A DNA stretch of 64,000 bases from Emmonsiellopsis sp. PD_33 (Eukaryota > Ascomycota > Eurotiomycetes > Onygenales > Ajellomycetaceae), in NCBI GenBank assembly GCA_032988165.1, contig JANTQF010000005.1, positions 124,001 through 188,000 on the forward strand, given 5' to 3'. Below are positions 9,733 through 22,731 of the stretch, in pieces. The notes beneath the pieces are model-generated. The model was not told the DNA's origin. It worked only from the letters and a program-made list of their open reading frames with translations, and did not search any database. Every line of letters begins with the position of its first letter. Position 1 is the stretch's first letter. A program made the translations under genes and the position numbers.

Positions 9733-12097
9733 TTTGCGGAGGGCTAGTTGTAAACGGATAAAAATTAATAAAAGGGAATATGGAGGGGGTGTTATCGAAT
9801 GCTTTGAAAGGAAAATTTCACAAAAAGGGATCTTTATGTGCTTGATTTGCCTATATCCAATTCAAGTACAAGATGTAGATGCCGAGTGGAAAGACAAAGA
9901 GGGTTGCTTCATTATATATAAACTTGTTGTGGGAGTTGAGCAAATCTGCATGCCAAATTCAATTCAAGGAGGCGCGGAGAAGAACAGGCGCACATACAGA
10001 TAATCGGAAAGATGATGCCCCGTCGGCTGTGCAAGAACCTATAGCATCGGCAAGTCGGCTCTCACGTACCAGTTTCCCCGGCCTGACCTGACATTGACAT
10101 GGCATGGCAGACTGGCCTAATGATTTGTTTGGTGTCCCGCCCGTTTGGGCTCTGATTCCGTGGTAGGGCCCAGGCTCTTGTCACCGAAGAATACGGCTGC
10201 CTGGCTTCAATCAGCGCCCGGCTTGACGTCAGGCGGCGTGGTTTGACAATTGACAAGAAGGATGATGCAGCTGGCGTTCCCACGATTTGGCGGAAATTAA
10301 TTGGTTGAGCGCTGGGTATGAATTGAATGAGATGCCGTCCGAGCATTTTGCCATGACATATAGGGTATCGAGAGAGGGCGAAATGGAATGAACTCGAAGA
10401 GAGTCACCGCGATTGGATGCGTGATGAATTCAAAAGTTGGAGATGTTTATGTTGGCGACTCGTGAAGCTGAATACGAGTTTCTTGGCCACGGCGTCGGAG
10501 AATCGCAGGAGAAACGGCCGACGACTCGACGAGTCAATGTTTGCCAAGCGGAAAATCCAAATCTTCCGTCTTGGTGTCGGATGCCAACACTGCATAATTG
10601 AAGTTTTTTATGCTCCCTCAAGTTTGGTGAAAGGGGTAGGCATACTTATCCCGATGTATTTATGTTTGGACCATAATGTCCTCTGTTCTCATGTCGAGCC
10701 CCTTGTGGACCGGTAACCTCGTGTCTACCTCGCCGTTTGAACAACCGAAATCGCCAACCGCGGATGACAACCTTTTGCCTATTCATCTTGTGGTGATTCT
10801 GTTTCCCCTCGTTTAATGGCCACCTGGATCATGCGGGTAGTGTTGCAATTTGCAATTTGCCAAAGACTGCCGCTGATAGTCATCAATAGCTTTCCCGTAT
10901 TATACTCCAATTTTCCGTCGGTGCGAGGGATACTGTATCACTGAGAAACCTCATTACAGGGCCGTTATCTATGACATTGGAGCTTCGCGTAATTTACACT
11001 ACCTGTTCTGTTTACACCGTGGTGGATATCTTGAGAGCCTCCGTGTTGTCTAGGACAAGGGGTATCTGACTGTAATGGACATCGGATTCGTGTTTTAGTG
11101 AAAGCGAAGGGAGCCAGATAAAAGGCAGATACTTCTACCTAGGATCCTGCGTGGATGGCGGTGGGATGCGAGGCATTCCCAAGAGAGGGGTTGGGTGGTA
11201 CTAGTCACGATCATAACTCCAAAAGTCGATGATACGCGAAGCACCGGCGGAATGACACAACGTCTCAGGTTAGGTCAGGGCGTACTTATGTATCCTGCGA
11301 AGGATCAATCTCAAATAGGGCGTATGCCCTGCAGCTAGCCGTCTCTGGTTCCTGCATCGTCTAACAATGATTCTGAGAGGGGCATCGGATGGCATATGCT
11401 TGTTGGCCGAGGGGGTCTGAACAGCAGCGATGATCGTTGCCCGTTGTCTGTCACAACTGTCACACTTGGGTAGGAGGGGTCATTGACCACTGGATGCTTT
11501 ACTTTAAGCTGATCCCCGTTGCGTGGATTCTGGCATGTCTTAGACCGAACCGTTCTGAAAGAAGATTTGAAGGATATCCTTGTCTCTTGAAAACGGGCAC
11601 GGATCCGGAGGGATGACATGTCAAAAACAAGGGGCCATCTGGCATTTAAAGACCCCTTCTATGCCCTGAAGCTACTATTGTTAGCCCGCTGAACAACCCA
11701 ATGGATGTCATTGTTACATCAAGAAGATTGGAGAGCCCACCAGTTGGTTGCCTGTGGACCGAAGGGGTTTGAATCCAGCAACAGCATGTCACACACAGAC
11801 AGTACTGGAATGATGGCCGTACATGTATCATAAGAACATAATCCATCGCGTAGAGAGGGCTGTTGTTGGACAGCTGAGGTTGATCTCCTATCTGGGGCTC
11901 TCGATGCTTGGCATGTTTGCAGTGTTTGCCTGTTCGCGGTCCACGTCGTCCCAAAGAACCGAACCCGTTCCTGAACTGTATATCTCCCCTGACGACAACA
12001 ACAAAACAGCCCAGGGACACCTCCGATTCTCCTCTCCTCTCCGCGCCCTCTCCCGCACCCCCCCCTCTAATGCGCAGTCCCAAGCAACATCTTAATT
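9733..12097. other. Long divergent intergenic region
   Basis: This 2.4-kb stretch lies between the hemerythrin gene and dynactin. Open frames are short (the longest is 145 codons, antisense, 11646-12083) and have no recognisable domain. A short direct repeat of TGCAATT occurs near 10843-10860. It presumably contains both promoters and the dynactin 5' UTR. I see no tRNA or other RNA gene. Confidence 0.5.
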
Positions 12098-15000
12098 ATG
12101 GGTGACCTTTCCCCGGGCCAGGTCATCGTCCTCTCCGATGGCCGCCAGGCCATTGTACGCTACGTCGGCCTCACTGAATTCTCTACTGGCGATTGGGTTG
12201 GCGTGGAGCTGGAAGAAGAAACGGGGAAGAATAATGGATCTGTCCAGGGGAAACAATATTTCGATTGCAAGTCTGGGTATGGCATGTTCGTTAGACCAAG
12301 CGCTGTCGTTGAGATTCTAGCACAGCCAGAGCGACAGCCTCCAAAGCCTGTCGCAAAGCCGGGGTCGAATGGGGCTCCGCAACGAGGCAGACCACCCAGT
12401 GGTATTGCGGGCAGTGCTGTCGCACCAAAAAGACAATCTACACTGGGTTCAACTGCCGTCAGGAAGCAGGGTACGACCTCAAGTCCGTCTCCAGCTCCTC
12501 GAGCGGCAGCAATGGGCAGGTCTCTGAGAGTAGGCAATCCTGTTTGTCACGTCCTTTGATTCTGTCTAATGGGTTTAACAGTCTCCGACGAAATCTCCTA
12601 CGAAACAATTGTCATCCTCCACGGCCCCAGGCGCGCGAACATCAACCACAAGCTCGCGATCGTCAACTATCGCGCCGAAATCTAGACAGAACTTGGGCCC
12701 ACGTAGTTCGATGGCACCTCATCCCACAACTGCTGCGCCGTCTAAAGCCCCCCGCCCGTCTTTAGTGGGACCAGGAAGCAGACCAGCCCGCCCCCTCTCT
12801 CAAGCCCCTCGCCCTAATGTCACTGCTCCGACGAAACGACTTTCCCTGAGACCTTCAACGACAAGGCCCGGCGCAGAAAAGATTGGTAGTGCAACAAGCG
12901 ATTTGAGTGAAGAGACTGGCGACACTGCCGCGAACTCTCCCTCTATATCTGGGTCGAATAAACCGCCCCCCATGTCTCGTTCCACTCTAGGTGCCCCAGG
13001 GCAACGATCCGTTTCGGGAACCCATCCTGCCGCCAAAGAGGCTGAAGAACTCAAGACAAAGCTTAGAGTAATGGAGAAAAAGCGATCAGATGACAGGGAT
13101 AAATTGAAGTCGATGGAAACCCTAAAGGCCGACCGCGATAAATTCGAGAGTATCATTCTAAAGCTCCAAGCCAAATACCAGCCGCAACAGCAAGAAATCG
13201 CACAGCTAAAGAAACAACTAAAAGATGCCATGGAAAGGGTTGAAGACGCGGAGCGCCTTCAAGCTGAGCACGACTCAATTGTCGAAATGGCTGCGCTTGA
13301 CAGGGAAATGGCTGAAGAGATGGCCGAGGCTATTAAGGCCGAGTATGAAGCCCTAAAAATAAAATCCGAGGAGCTGGAAATGGAAGTGGAAGTGTTAAGA
13401 GAAGAGAACGAGGAGTTGGGCCAAGTCATGAGTCCGGAAGAAAAGTCGAGTCAAGGCTGGCTTCAAATGGAGCGGACAAATGAAAGGCTTCGCGAGGCTC
13501 TTATACGTCTCCGTGATATGACACAGCAGCAAGAAACCGACTTGCGCAGTCAAATTAAAGAATTGGAAGAGGAGCTGGAGGACTATTCCGCTATCAAGGC
13601 CCGATACGAGCAGACAAAGGAACAGCTTCTGATTTCAGAAGCCAATATGGAGGACTTGAAGCAGCAAGTGGAAGCCCTGGGTGCAGAAGAGATGATCGAG
13701 GAGCTCGCCGAGAAAAACATGCAGTACCAAGAGCAGGTAAATGAACTGAAAGCGGTGATAGAAGATTTGGAAAGCCTCAAAGAAATCAATGACGAGCTCG
13801 AGATAAATCACGTGGAAACGGAAAAGCAACTCCAGGATGAAATCGACTATAGAGAGAGCGTGTATTTCGAACAGACACGAAGGCTCGCGCAACAAGAGGA
13901 AGTTATAGAGGACTTGGAGTATACCTTATCCAAATTCCGTGAACTGGTCACAACATTACAAAGTGACCTCGAGGACATGCGTGTATCCCAGCAAATTACG
14001 GAAACGGAATCCACCGAGTTGACCGCACGATCGAGAGCGATGATGGACCTGAACATGAAGCTCCAAGCATCCGTATCAAAAGCCCAAACAAAGACAATTG
14101 AGGTGGAGCTGGGCCGTATGGCGGCAGAGGAATCCGCACAGCATCTCTCGATCATGAAACTGTATCTTCCCGAATATTTCGAAAGTGAGCGTAATCCGAT
14201 TCTCGCGCTTTTACGGTTTAAGAGAGTTGGGTTTAAGGCCTCCCTTATGGCAGCTACTGTGCGAGAGCGAATCTCCGATCCGACTTCCATGGCCTCTGGA
14301 CAAGACGTCTTCACCGCGTATGAGATTCTCGAGAAGCTGACTTGGATCAACTCCCTCTGCGATAGGTTTATCAATTTTATCACTGGTTGCTCCAGCGAAG
14401 AGTTTTCAGCCTTTGAAGGGGCTTTGTACGAAATTGAACCAGTGGAACGCAACCTCAATACCTGGATTGAGGGACTGAAGAAAAACGAACTAAACGAGAA
14501 GAAATGCGCAGTTGAACTGCAAAGATCCATTGCACTGCTTTCCCATTTAGCTGAAACTCTCATTCCGGAGAATCTCGAGGCTTACGCTGACGAGATTTAC
14601 ATGCGTTCGGTGATGACGCAGACATATCTCGACTATGCTGCGTTATCTCTTTCCCATTTGAGATCTACTTTGCAGGCAAAATTACCGCCACCAAGCGACG
14701 AAGACGAGGAAGGGCCTTTCATGTACCAAAAAATTGATACGCTGGGTAATCAGGCTCGAAGTGGCAAAATAATCGCTGGCAAGATCACGCGATCTTTGGA
14801 GGAATTGAGATCTAGATCCCTTGCTTTGTCTGCAGACTGCGCGGAATATTTCGAGAAAGCTGAAACAGCGACAAAAGACTTCGCTGAACTTGCACGACAG
14901 TTAGGGGAAAACATCGTGTTGTTGACGGGCGAGGAAGGACGGACGGAGCCAATCACTTATGGCCAAGTTGTGGCTAATATGTCGCAAACGGCCATGTCCC

Positions 15001-16241
15001 TTTTCCAACCATCCATTTCCGAGCCGGACGATAGCGATGCCTTAGCTCTTGCGGGAGTTAAACTTCGCACTCTTGGCACATATCTCGAAGAAGCTGTCAA
15101 TGTTTCGTCTGACTTGACTCAAACCATTGAGTTTGAACGCCATCCTGCTCCATGGATTACACGTGCTAAAGAACTCAAGTCGAATAAAGTTGTTTCTCCT
15201 GATGCCGATGAAGAAATTCGACGTCTTAAGACTGAGATCCATGAAGCTTCTACTGCTCTGGGCGTCAAGGACAAGGTGTTTGAGGAACAAACAATTAAGA
15301 TCGAACTTCTTGAATCTAGAATGCGTGATGCCGGCAAAAAGGCTGCCTTGGCCAAGGAGCTTGAGTCGAAATTTGAGGCATTGCAAGCCAAAGAGCAAGA
15401 ATTGATGGATATTGTCGAGAAACAATCGGGGGATCTACAAGCCATGGAGCGCGAGCGGGATGATTATAGGCTGCGACTAGAAAAAGCGAAGAGAGCCTCT
15501 GGATCCACTGGCGTCACTGTTGGGGCTGATGGAGTCGTGTCTATCGATGCAGCTGCTTCGTCGGCAGCGATGAAGGAAAATGAATCTCTCCGTGCAGAGG
15601 TTGCAAATCTGCAAGCTGCCGTCCGATTTCTTCGCGACGATAGCCGCCGGGCTAACTTTCTTGATCCCTACTCCGTACAACGTACGAATCACATGCGTGC
15701 TTGGCTTGATACTCCTCTTGTACGGCCTAAGGTCGCCGTTGACGAAAAGCGGACGGAGTATAGTTCAGCATCCGAGTGCCAGGATGTGCTCACGCATCTT
15801 TTGAAACTTACCAAGGAGTCTAAGTTTGTGGATCTCAAAGCTTCTCTTCCACCAGATGAAGCGAGCCGTCATTCGTGGCGGCCAGTCAAGTCTACCTCCC
15901 GATATCATATCCTTCGCCAACGAGAGGAATATGAACAATGGACTCAGTGGAAGGACGAAGTTGCGCGACGTGAGCGGCAAAGGCTCCGAAGGGAAGCGAA
16001 CAAGAATAAACCCAAGAGCCGGCTCCCGCAGCCAACCCAAGCGTATGCTGATGTTTCTTTTGCCCCGATGCCTATCTCTCGAGCGTCGATCCCCATGGAT
16101 GATGCCAGACAGTTGCCGCCTGCTAAAAGCAGAGGCGTTATGGATCGGGCATGGAAAATCCTAGGCATGCAAAGGGACGATGATTCCAATGATGAATCCG
16201 AGTATGAGGATCCCGAGGAAGTGAAGATTGTCAATCCTTGA
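12098..16241 (+). CDS. nudM: Dynactin subunit p150 (Glued; nudM/ro-3 type)
   Basis: This is the large subunit of the dynactin complex, which links cytoplasmic dynein to microtubule plus ends and cargo and is needed for nuclear migration in hyphae. Exon 1 (12098-12529) and exon 2 (12582-16241) flank a 52-bp intron (donor GTAGGC, acceptor AACAG) and give 1363 residues, normal for the family. The CAP-Gly domain is at residues about 5-70 with GLTEFSTGDWVGVELEE, the variant signature GKNNGSVQGKQYF and GMFVRPSAV. Residues about 75-290 are a basic Ser/Pro/Thr-rich linker expected to help bind microtubules. A long coiled coil follows (about 300-640, with many Glu/Lys heptads such as EELEMEVEVLREENEELG). 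The globular dynactin p150 domain spans about 650-970, a second coiled coil about 1000-1170, and a short basic tail follows. The identification is firm; only the exact start of exon 2 rests on splice-site reading. Confidence 0.96.
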
Positions 16242-17494
16242 ACACCGTTTATCTGATTTCTTTCCTTTCTGCTTATTGCCTCCACCGTGCAAGCGTCTCA
16301 TCGATACATCCCCTATCTTCCTATTATCCCTAGACGACCCTACGGCTCATCTGATTCCATTTGTTCAGTGGCACTTTTGAAATATGGATTGGCATTCGTC
16401 CCAAGTTTTCTTTTCACCTCATACATGCGTCGTTGGGCCTGCTTATGTCCTTTTTCTATTGTACTACCTACCCCATTATATCCTAGAACCGATATTTCCG
16501 CTACCGTCTACACTCCGCCAATTGTTTTCCATTGCGTTTGCGTTCCCTATCTATCTACCCATGCCTACAGTGTTGTATGTACGATACCCATAACCCATAT
16601 CGAAGGAACTTTTTTTGAAATTCTCTCTGTCTTGGTGTTTTTTTCTTTTTCTTTTTCGTGGCTGGTTATTCGCGATCGATTAGTCGTTGCCTGTATGTTA
16701 GGTGCACGCGGGGTTTTCAGTGTTTTACCTAGTTACCTACCCGTTCTCTGGAGAGAGGGGTCTATGTACGTGGAAGAGGCGAGTACTGTGATGCGATTAT
16801 ATATCGATTAGTTAGTTACGGTGTCGAGATGACTGGAAATGACATGAATAGTGAGGATGTCATAGGCTCTTGAAATCATGGCTGTTTGCTTAGGGCTAAA
16901 ATAGGCGGATATCGATGACAACTCCCTCGTCTCAACTTTCCGGCTAACTTCTAAGGGAGCGTATATGTCTGAAGAGCAATCAAGAGATTCAATCTATATC
17001 ACGATTCCATTGAATAAAAGACGAATAGGTATTATTAAAGGGGCTAACCAGGGCGTGTAGAGTAGCTATATATGCAACGACCCTTTTTTTGTAACACAGA
17101 CAGGCATAAAGAAAAAATAAAAAGCACGATGAAATCGTGAAAAGGAATCCCAAACATATTCATTAGTAGCCGATCCGCCGTAACTAACCAAGCAACCACT
17201 AACTGACCATAGATAGCCGTCCGGATACATCCTCAAACCCATTGTGGGCAAGGAATCTCGCAACCTAAACCAAACGAATTCCACAAAAGGACCTTAAGAA
17301 CAAAATGTGGGTATCATAAATTCTCTAAGCCGGGGTATGTATAAAATCCAACCGCCTCCACAAAGGTGTGAGTAAATCAAAATAAAGGACGTACGTGTAT
17401 GTAGATGTTATACTCACTTGCCCCTTGATTTTGAGCTGGGGTAGGGAACCAGCGTTGGGAAAGCATGTCACGCTCCAGAAACATTCATTACGAT
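16242..17494. other. Convergent intergenic region
   Basis: This is a 1.25-kb interval between the stop codons of dynactin (+) and the Ser/Pro-rich gene (-). A 174-codon frame at 16287-16811 lies directly after the dynactin stop. It is pyrimidine-rich and looks like 3' UTR, not a gene. AT-rich sequence around 17000-17160 could hold polyadenylation signals for both genes. Confidence 0.6.
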
Positions 17495-18953
17495 TCAAAA
17501 CGCAGCCCCAACTGCCCCGCGATACTCCGGTCTCGCCGTAAATTGGAACTGATGTTGCTCCGCCTCATAAACCGTCGGACACGGCTCGACAACATCAAAC
17601 CGCGGCACAGACGATTTATTGCTATGGGACATGTAAAACGCCGCGCCGGATTCGATGTCCTTGTCTAATGTGCCCTGGATTGAGGGAGGCGGGTGGACAG
17701 TGGTGGCCGTTATGGCGCTGGAGAGCGAGGGGGTGCGCGCCGTCATGTAAGACATGTTTGCGGAGGAGGCGGTGGAGGCGCTCATTGTACGGGCGTGAAT
17801 GAGGGAGGGGTTGTGGTGTGGGCTTGAGGGCCAGATGGGTTGGTTTGTCGTTGTTGACGGTGGGAGTGGTCGGCTTATCATGTTGGGTGTGACGGGGCTG
17901 GATTTTTGGAAGAGCCATTGTGTCACTTTGCGGGACCGGGGGGATTTTATTTCTGAACTTAGTTTGCGGGGGTGGGCGGCGGGGCGGGGCAGATTGGTGG
18001 GGGGTTGTTTTCTGACGGTGCTGTTGGTTTGGGATGTGGATGATGATCGTTGCGATGGGGTTTCGTGGATTTCTTTCAAATTGATGGGGAGGCGGGGAGG
18101 TTTCTTATCTTCCAACAAGGGGGTCTGAGGGAGGGAGCTTAGGGGCTCGCTTCGGGAGCGGGCATGTTGGGTAGATATATTCCCGTTATCGTTTTCGTCC
18201 GTGGAAATGCGCGGCGCCTGGTTGAGGACCGATTCTGGAAGGGTACGTCGACGGTCGTAGACCTCCATGCGACTGTTGATTGAAGATCCTACCGGCTTCC
18301 GCGCGACCTTGAACGGAGACGTTGGGACAGGATGAGGAACGAAGGAGTCCTCCACAGGTGAGAATATCTTTGGCGGAGGTTTAGGCGCCTCCAAGGTTTC
18401 CAGATCGAAATCGTCAAATTCCGGCAGATCTGATAATCGGTTTCCAGGAAGATAGATGCTCAATTCCAAGGGGCGGAAGGGTTGCCGACGAGCCTGGGGA
18501 GGCGATACTCGTCTAAAGTCAGAGGGCCCGCTGATAGTTGGCCTGTGCGGGGAGGGCTTGGTGGACTTTCTGCGGATTGAGAGGCTTGCTCGATCAGTCG
18601 CTTTGGATGCGAGGGTCCGGCCCTCAGCAACCCATTGGGATATGGTTGAGGTTCGAGAATGGGGACCTCCTGGGCTTGGGAGGTTATCGTAAAGGACCAA
18701 TTTCATCGGGGGAACTAGATGAGGTTGGTCATGGCATACTTTCATCTCTCGCTCGACGCCTGGAATGGATGTTAGTATACCATCGAAGGATTAGAGTGGG
18801 ATATCGAGGATTTCTTTGACTGATTTACTCACCCATATCCTGGGTTGGGTGATGATGAGCCCGCTCATCGTCCAGGGGCCAGATACATGACAAGCAAGAT
18901 GCGAGCCATGGCGTAAGAACCGAGCCTGCTCGCTCCATCGACACCGTTATCAT
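17495..18953 (-). CDS. Ser/Pro-rich fungal protein with Cys-rich N-terminus, function unknown
   Basis: The two-exon model is 18833-18953 and 17495-18759, joined across a 73-bp intron (18760-18832) with donor GTGAGT, a perfect TACTAAC branch site (18771-18777) and acceptor CAG. It gives 461 residues. The start may be 18953 or the in-frame ATG at 18938, five codons later. The N-terminus reads PWLASCLSCIWPLDDERAHH: two close cysteines beside a tryptophan-rich hydrophobic patch, a pattern compatible with S-acylation. The next recognisable block is MKLVLYDNLPSPGGP. Most of the rest is low-complexity Ser/Pro/Arg. Two more conserved-looking blocks are an acidic LPEFDDFDLETLEAPKPPP and a C-terminal FDVVEPCPTVYEAEQHQFQF. 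I recognise it only as an ascomycete-specific protein. Membrane association is inferred from the cysteines. Confidence 0.8.
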
Positions 18954-19995
18954 TGCCAGGCTGATCTCATGGCAGCTGGGTCTGCAAACAGCAAGACCCT
19001 TCGGAGGAGCGTAGCACCGCGCAAGGAGGGTCGGCGGCTGAGAGAGATCCTATATACAGCGGCATGATCCCGGGGCGTGCGTTGGTCAGCGGGCCCTGGC
19101 GAAGAGGGGAAAGGACTGCCGAGTCTAGTGTAGCACAGCAGGGGATTGGCAGCTGAATGAAAAGCGAATGGATGCTTTCTCCTCTTTGATCATCACGTCT
19201 GGTGTTTTAACGTGCATTTTAGTGCGTTCTCTTCTGCAGGTAATGGTCCTTGGGCAGGTTGGGAGCAGCCAATCGTCGCCTCTGACCAGGATGGGCGAGC
19301 TCGTCCATGGTGTCGGAAGGGGGTCTAGTCGGACGCCAATTCGCTGATTGTCAGCAAAGGACGATGAGCGGTTGACACACTGTGGTTAGTGGTGCTGTTC
19401 ATGCGTGCTTGTTCATAGGCTGTCGTGACATATGCTGCTCTAATTGCATAGTCTGGAGTTAATGATGCTGGCGCTTAGAGATTGGCCCTCCTGCTCCGGC
19501 TTGGTGTGCTGCAGGTTTGAGCATCCATGTCGAGGCAACGCCATTTTTCATGCAGGAAACAAGAATGGTTCAGTTATTGCAAAACAACCTGGTCGAACGT
19601 TTCGTCGTCGCTGGTGGTTATGAGATCTGAAGGTCTGTACGATTTTTCGAGGCGGAATGAAATGGCCAAGGTTTGGAAGAAACTCGGCTTGAAGCAGATT
19701 GCCTGGAATAAACAGGGGCAACGATTTGTTTGAAACCTGTGAATATCTTCCATTCCAAACAAAGATAAGGGTAACGGCGGGTTCCTCAACCCAATGGCAG
19801 ATTCATTGTTGCCTCAACGTCCAAAATATAAGAGATCCTGCTGCATACTGTCGTACAATGAGCCGCATCTGACACGGGTTCCAATGTTTCCCAAAAACGC
19901 CTTGCCCGAGATACATAAATACAAAAATGATCAATCCAGAAAGACATGTGCACAAAATAGCCATTCGCCTCGTACAAAGCCTCGCGAATTTGGTA
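18954..19995. other. Intergenic between two minus-strand genes
   Basis: This interval holds the promoter and 5' UTR of the Ser/Pro-rich gene and the 3' end of the TMEM184-like gene. Short frames on both strands show no domain features. Confidence 0.6.
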
Positions 19996-22192
19996 TCATC
20001 TACTCCACGCATTCCGTTCCTCGTTGAATGAGCCATACTCCATGTTTCTACCTTCGAGACTTTCTGATTCCGCCTCGTTGTCTCCATCAACTGAGCTTCC
20101 CTGTTCTGCGGGGCGCACTATCTGATTCCCATTTTCCACAACGTCATGTCGGGTCGCATCTGGGGACCGATCACTGGAAACATGTATTAGCATTGCGGAA
20201 TAATTATTTGTAAGCTTTGAAACTCACACTAAACGAGCGTCATCCGATCTGTTTCGTCTCCGTTGTTGAGGCGCCTCAGTTCTTGCTTGCTCGGCAGCCC
20301 CGGCATCATCGACTAAGTCAACCAGCTGGCTATGTCTCAAGCGGGATTGGGTGGAAGTGCTTGAACTACTATGCTGCTTGCCACTCGCAGGTCGTTTGAG
20401 TTTGCGATTCGGTTTGCGGCTGGAGGAGCTCTCTGCTGTTTCGCTGTCGCCTTGGATGCGTCTGCTTCTATGCTTGGCTGCTCGTTTTACAGCACTTGCT
20501 TCTGGGTGGCTTCGATGAGAGAGGGACGATCTGGTTCGTGGAGGTAGTCGATGGTCGGCTGGCACCTCATTGGCTGTTATCACTGGATACTGGGGAAGAA
20601 GTTAGCAAGATAGTAGGTGGTGGGTGATACTTGAGAACGTATCGTCGCTTACATTCCAATCCCCGAACTCCAAAGCCCTCGCATTGATAAACCACCTCTC
20701 ATCCTCCTCATCAAGCGTTATCTCCTCGATCTCATCACTTCCAGAACACCCGTCTGTTCGGATACCTCTTTTTGACCAGGCTTGGGACCCCCTCCTGCTG
20801 GAAGTGGGCGAACTTAAAAGCGGTGTTCGACTATTTACCTCGCCTGGTTTAGGGATCCAATATTTAGCCTTCCCTCCTCTTTCATATCTCATGCCATCCA
20901 TTACTCTGGCTAAGCGAGATTCGGATTCCTCGTGTGCCATTACGTTGTCGCCGGAATCGAATATCCTGTATTGGTAGTTTTCTCCTCTAAACGTGTCCTT
21001 GGTGTCTTCAATAAGGTCCCGAATTCCAAAGGCATCCCGGATTGCATATTTGACCGGCATCCGTGCGGCAGAAACCGAGGAATCGGCGTAATCATGCCAG
21101 GAGAAAGCATACCAGTGCGTAGCAGCAAAGATAGGCATCTCGAAGCAGATTAGACTATCTTGAATTGCGGCTGCAAGGTTATCCGGGCTATAGCCCGCGA
21201 AACCATTGGGTAAAGCTCCAAGCCACTGCAGGATCGACAGGAAGAACCCTTGCCAATACGACGCGAAGATGATGAGTTTAACACAAAGGAACTTAGGAAC
21301 CGGTCGAAATGGTTTAAGATCGTCATGCATGCATACCCAGAACATTGCCAACGAGTAAAGGCTGATTGTGACGCTAATGTTGTATATAATACCCGTCCAT
21401 AGATAACCAGAGGAAGCTCCAATGTAGCCTTCTTGATATGTACCGGTCGCTTTCATTATAATTGAAACTAGTGCGAGAACGGGCTTCAACCATGCATATT
21501 GGAGAATTCCGCGCTTCATTGCGAGGAAGGTATGTGGATCGGATATATCGACTTTTGGGAGGAAGTGATTGAGTGGCCAGGCATGCTGCACCGGTGGACG
21601 GCCATGCGTCATGATTATAAGGGCTCGTTCGCCACCAAGAAAGTTGATAAGGAGTTGGAAAAAGGTATAAATTGTAAACGCCTACAACCATATGGGTTAA
21701 CAAGGACTAGATGATAAGTCGGGCTGGGGAAGCTCACCTCGTAGATATCACGAATCGGGACTAGAAAAGCAGAGGCCTTTAGTGAAATAATACTCGCCCA
21801 TGATGAGACTGAGTATATAGGGACCCTATAGGAGTCAGTACACCCTGCTAAACTTGATTGGGGATCAAAACTGACATCAAAAGTATCCGCACAACATAGC
21901 GCTGAAGCAGGGGCTTCCGATAGTTTTTCCTGTGGTACGAGCTTAATATTATATATTTAGAGAAACTGGACGAGAGGATAGCTCACGTTTGAAGCCATAT
22001 GGACCTAAGAAAGACGCAAAATCAGCAGAATGTCGCGAGATATATGGGTGGAAATGGATCCGCGAGCGACGGGCAGAGATGGACGTACACCAGAGATAGT
22101 ATAGATGCCACCAACGATGCTACGCCAGCGACGATAACTGTAGCCCGAGCAAGCTGGGAGCCTGTGCCTCCGGAGGCCGAAATTTCAATCAT
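19996..22192 (-). CDS. TMEM184 / organic solute transporter Ost-alpha-like membrane protein
   Basis: This is a multi-pass membrane protein of the TMEM184/DUF300 family (related to yeast YKR051W); its fungal function is unclear, with vacuolar or endosomal membranes possible. Seven exons join in frame: 22089-22192, 21987-22004 (18 nt), 21876-21929, 21738-21825, 20653-21681, 20228-20589 and 19996-20173, giving 610 residues. Family landmarks are KNYRKPLLQRYVVRILLMVP, the FFQLLINFLGGERALI helix, MTHGRPPVQHAWPLN, ILQYAWLKPVLA, KFLCVKLIIFASYWQGFF and EMPIFAATHWYAFSWHDY. Seven transmembrane segments fit residues about 17-320. The cytosolic tail of about 290 residues is Ser/Arg-rich, with acidic stretches such as EIEEITLDEEDERWF. 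The gene is divergent from CSF1, with 539 bp between start codons. The family call is secure; the small 5' exons rest on splice consensus plus restored family sequence. Confidence 0.92.
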
Positions 22193-22731
22193 TGTTGGGA
22201 TGGTTGAATGGACCTTTCAAGGCTTCGCTTCTTGACCATAGCGCCGCGACTGGATCAGGGCGTGCACGGAGAGGACTGGGACGGACAGCATAACATTGCT
22301 GCAGCGGCTGCCAAGACCAGTTTGACGTTACCTGCGGGTCTCGCGACGGGACGGCGTCGTGGAGATAGCCTAATGGCGTAAATCGGCAGCGGGCTCGAGG
22401 TTGTGGGATCGATTGTTGCGTTGAGCAAGGCAGAACAGTTCAAGAAGAGCGGAGGTTGAGGCCGGGCTGGGGAAAGCTTCGTCCCGTGACTCCGCGGTCG
22501 TCACTTTAAGGTTGGAGCATCCAACTACAAGCAATACATCTGGACGGCAACAGCCCGCCCACCACCACGAAGATGCTGGATTTTCCAACGGACGATGGAT
22601 ATGCCCTTTCTGACTCCCTACTATAAACTGGCTGTGTCTGTGGAGATATGCTGTTTGTTTCCCTGCGAATCGCAATGCCACAGCCGGACCTGGATATCCT
22701 CACCTCTGAAGCTCCGCCCTAGCCCAGCACA
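22193..22731. other. Shared divergent promoter region
   Basis: This 539-bp interval lies between the start codons of the TMEM184-like gene (-) and CSF1 (+). It must carry both promoters. No motif I could assign with confidence is visible. Confidence 0.6.

Noticed and set aside
16287..16811. 174-codon frame after dynactin
   Set aside because: It starts 46 bp after the dynactin stop, is pyrimidine-rich with no domain-like sequence, and is best explained as 3' UTR.
18727..18899. Chain of short upstream frames whose stops and starts overlap as ATGA ahead of the Ser/Pro-rich gene, suggesting reinitiation control
   Set aside because: A different frame from the ATG at 18953 passes through the same intron and joins the main frame without a stop. 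The overlaps are therefore chance features inside a coding exon.
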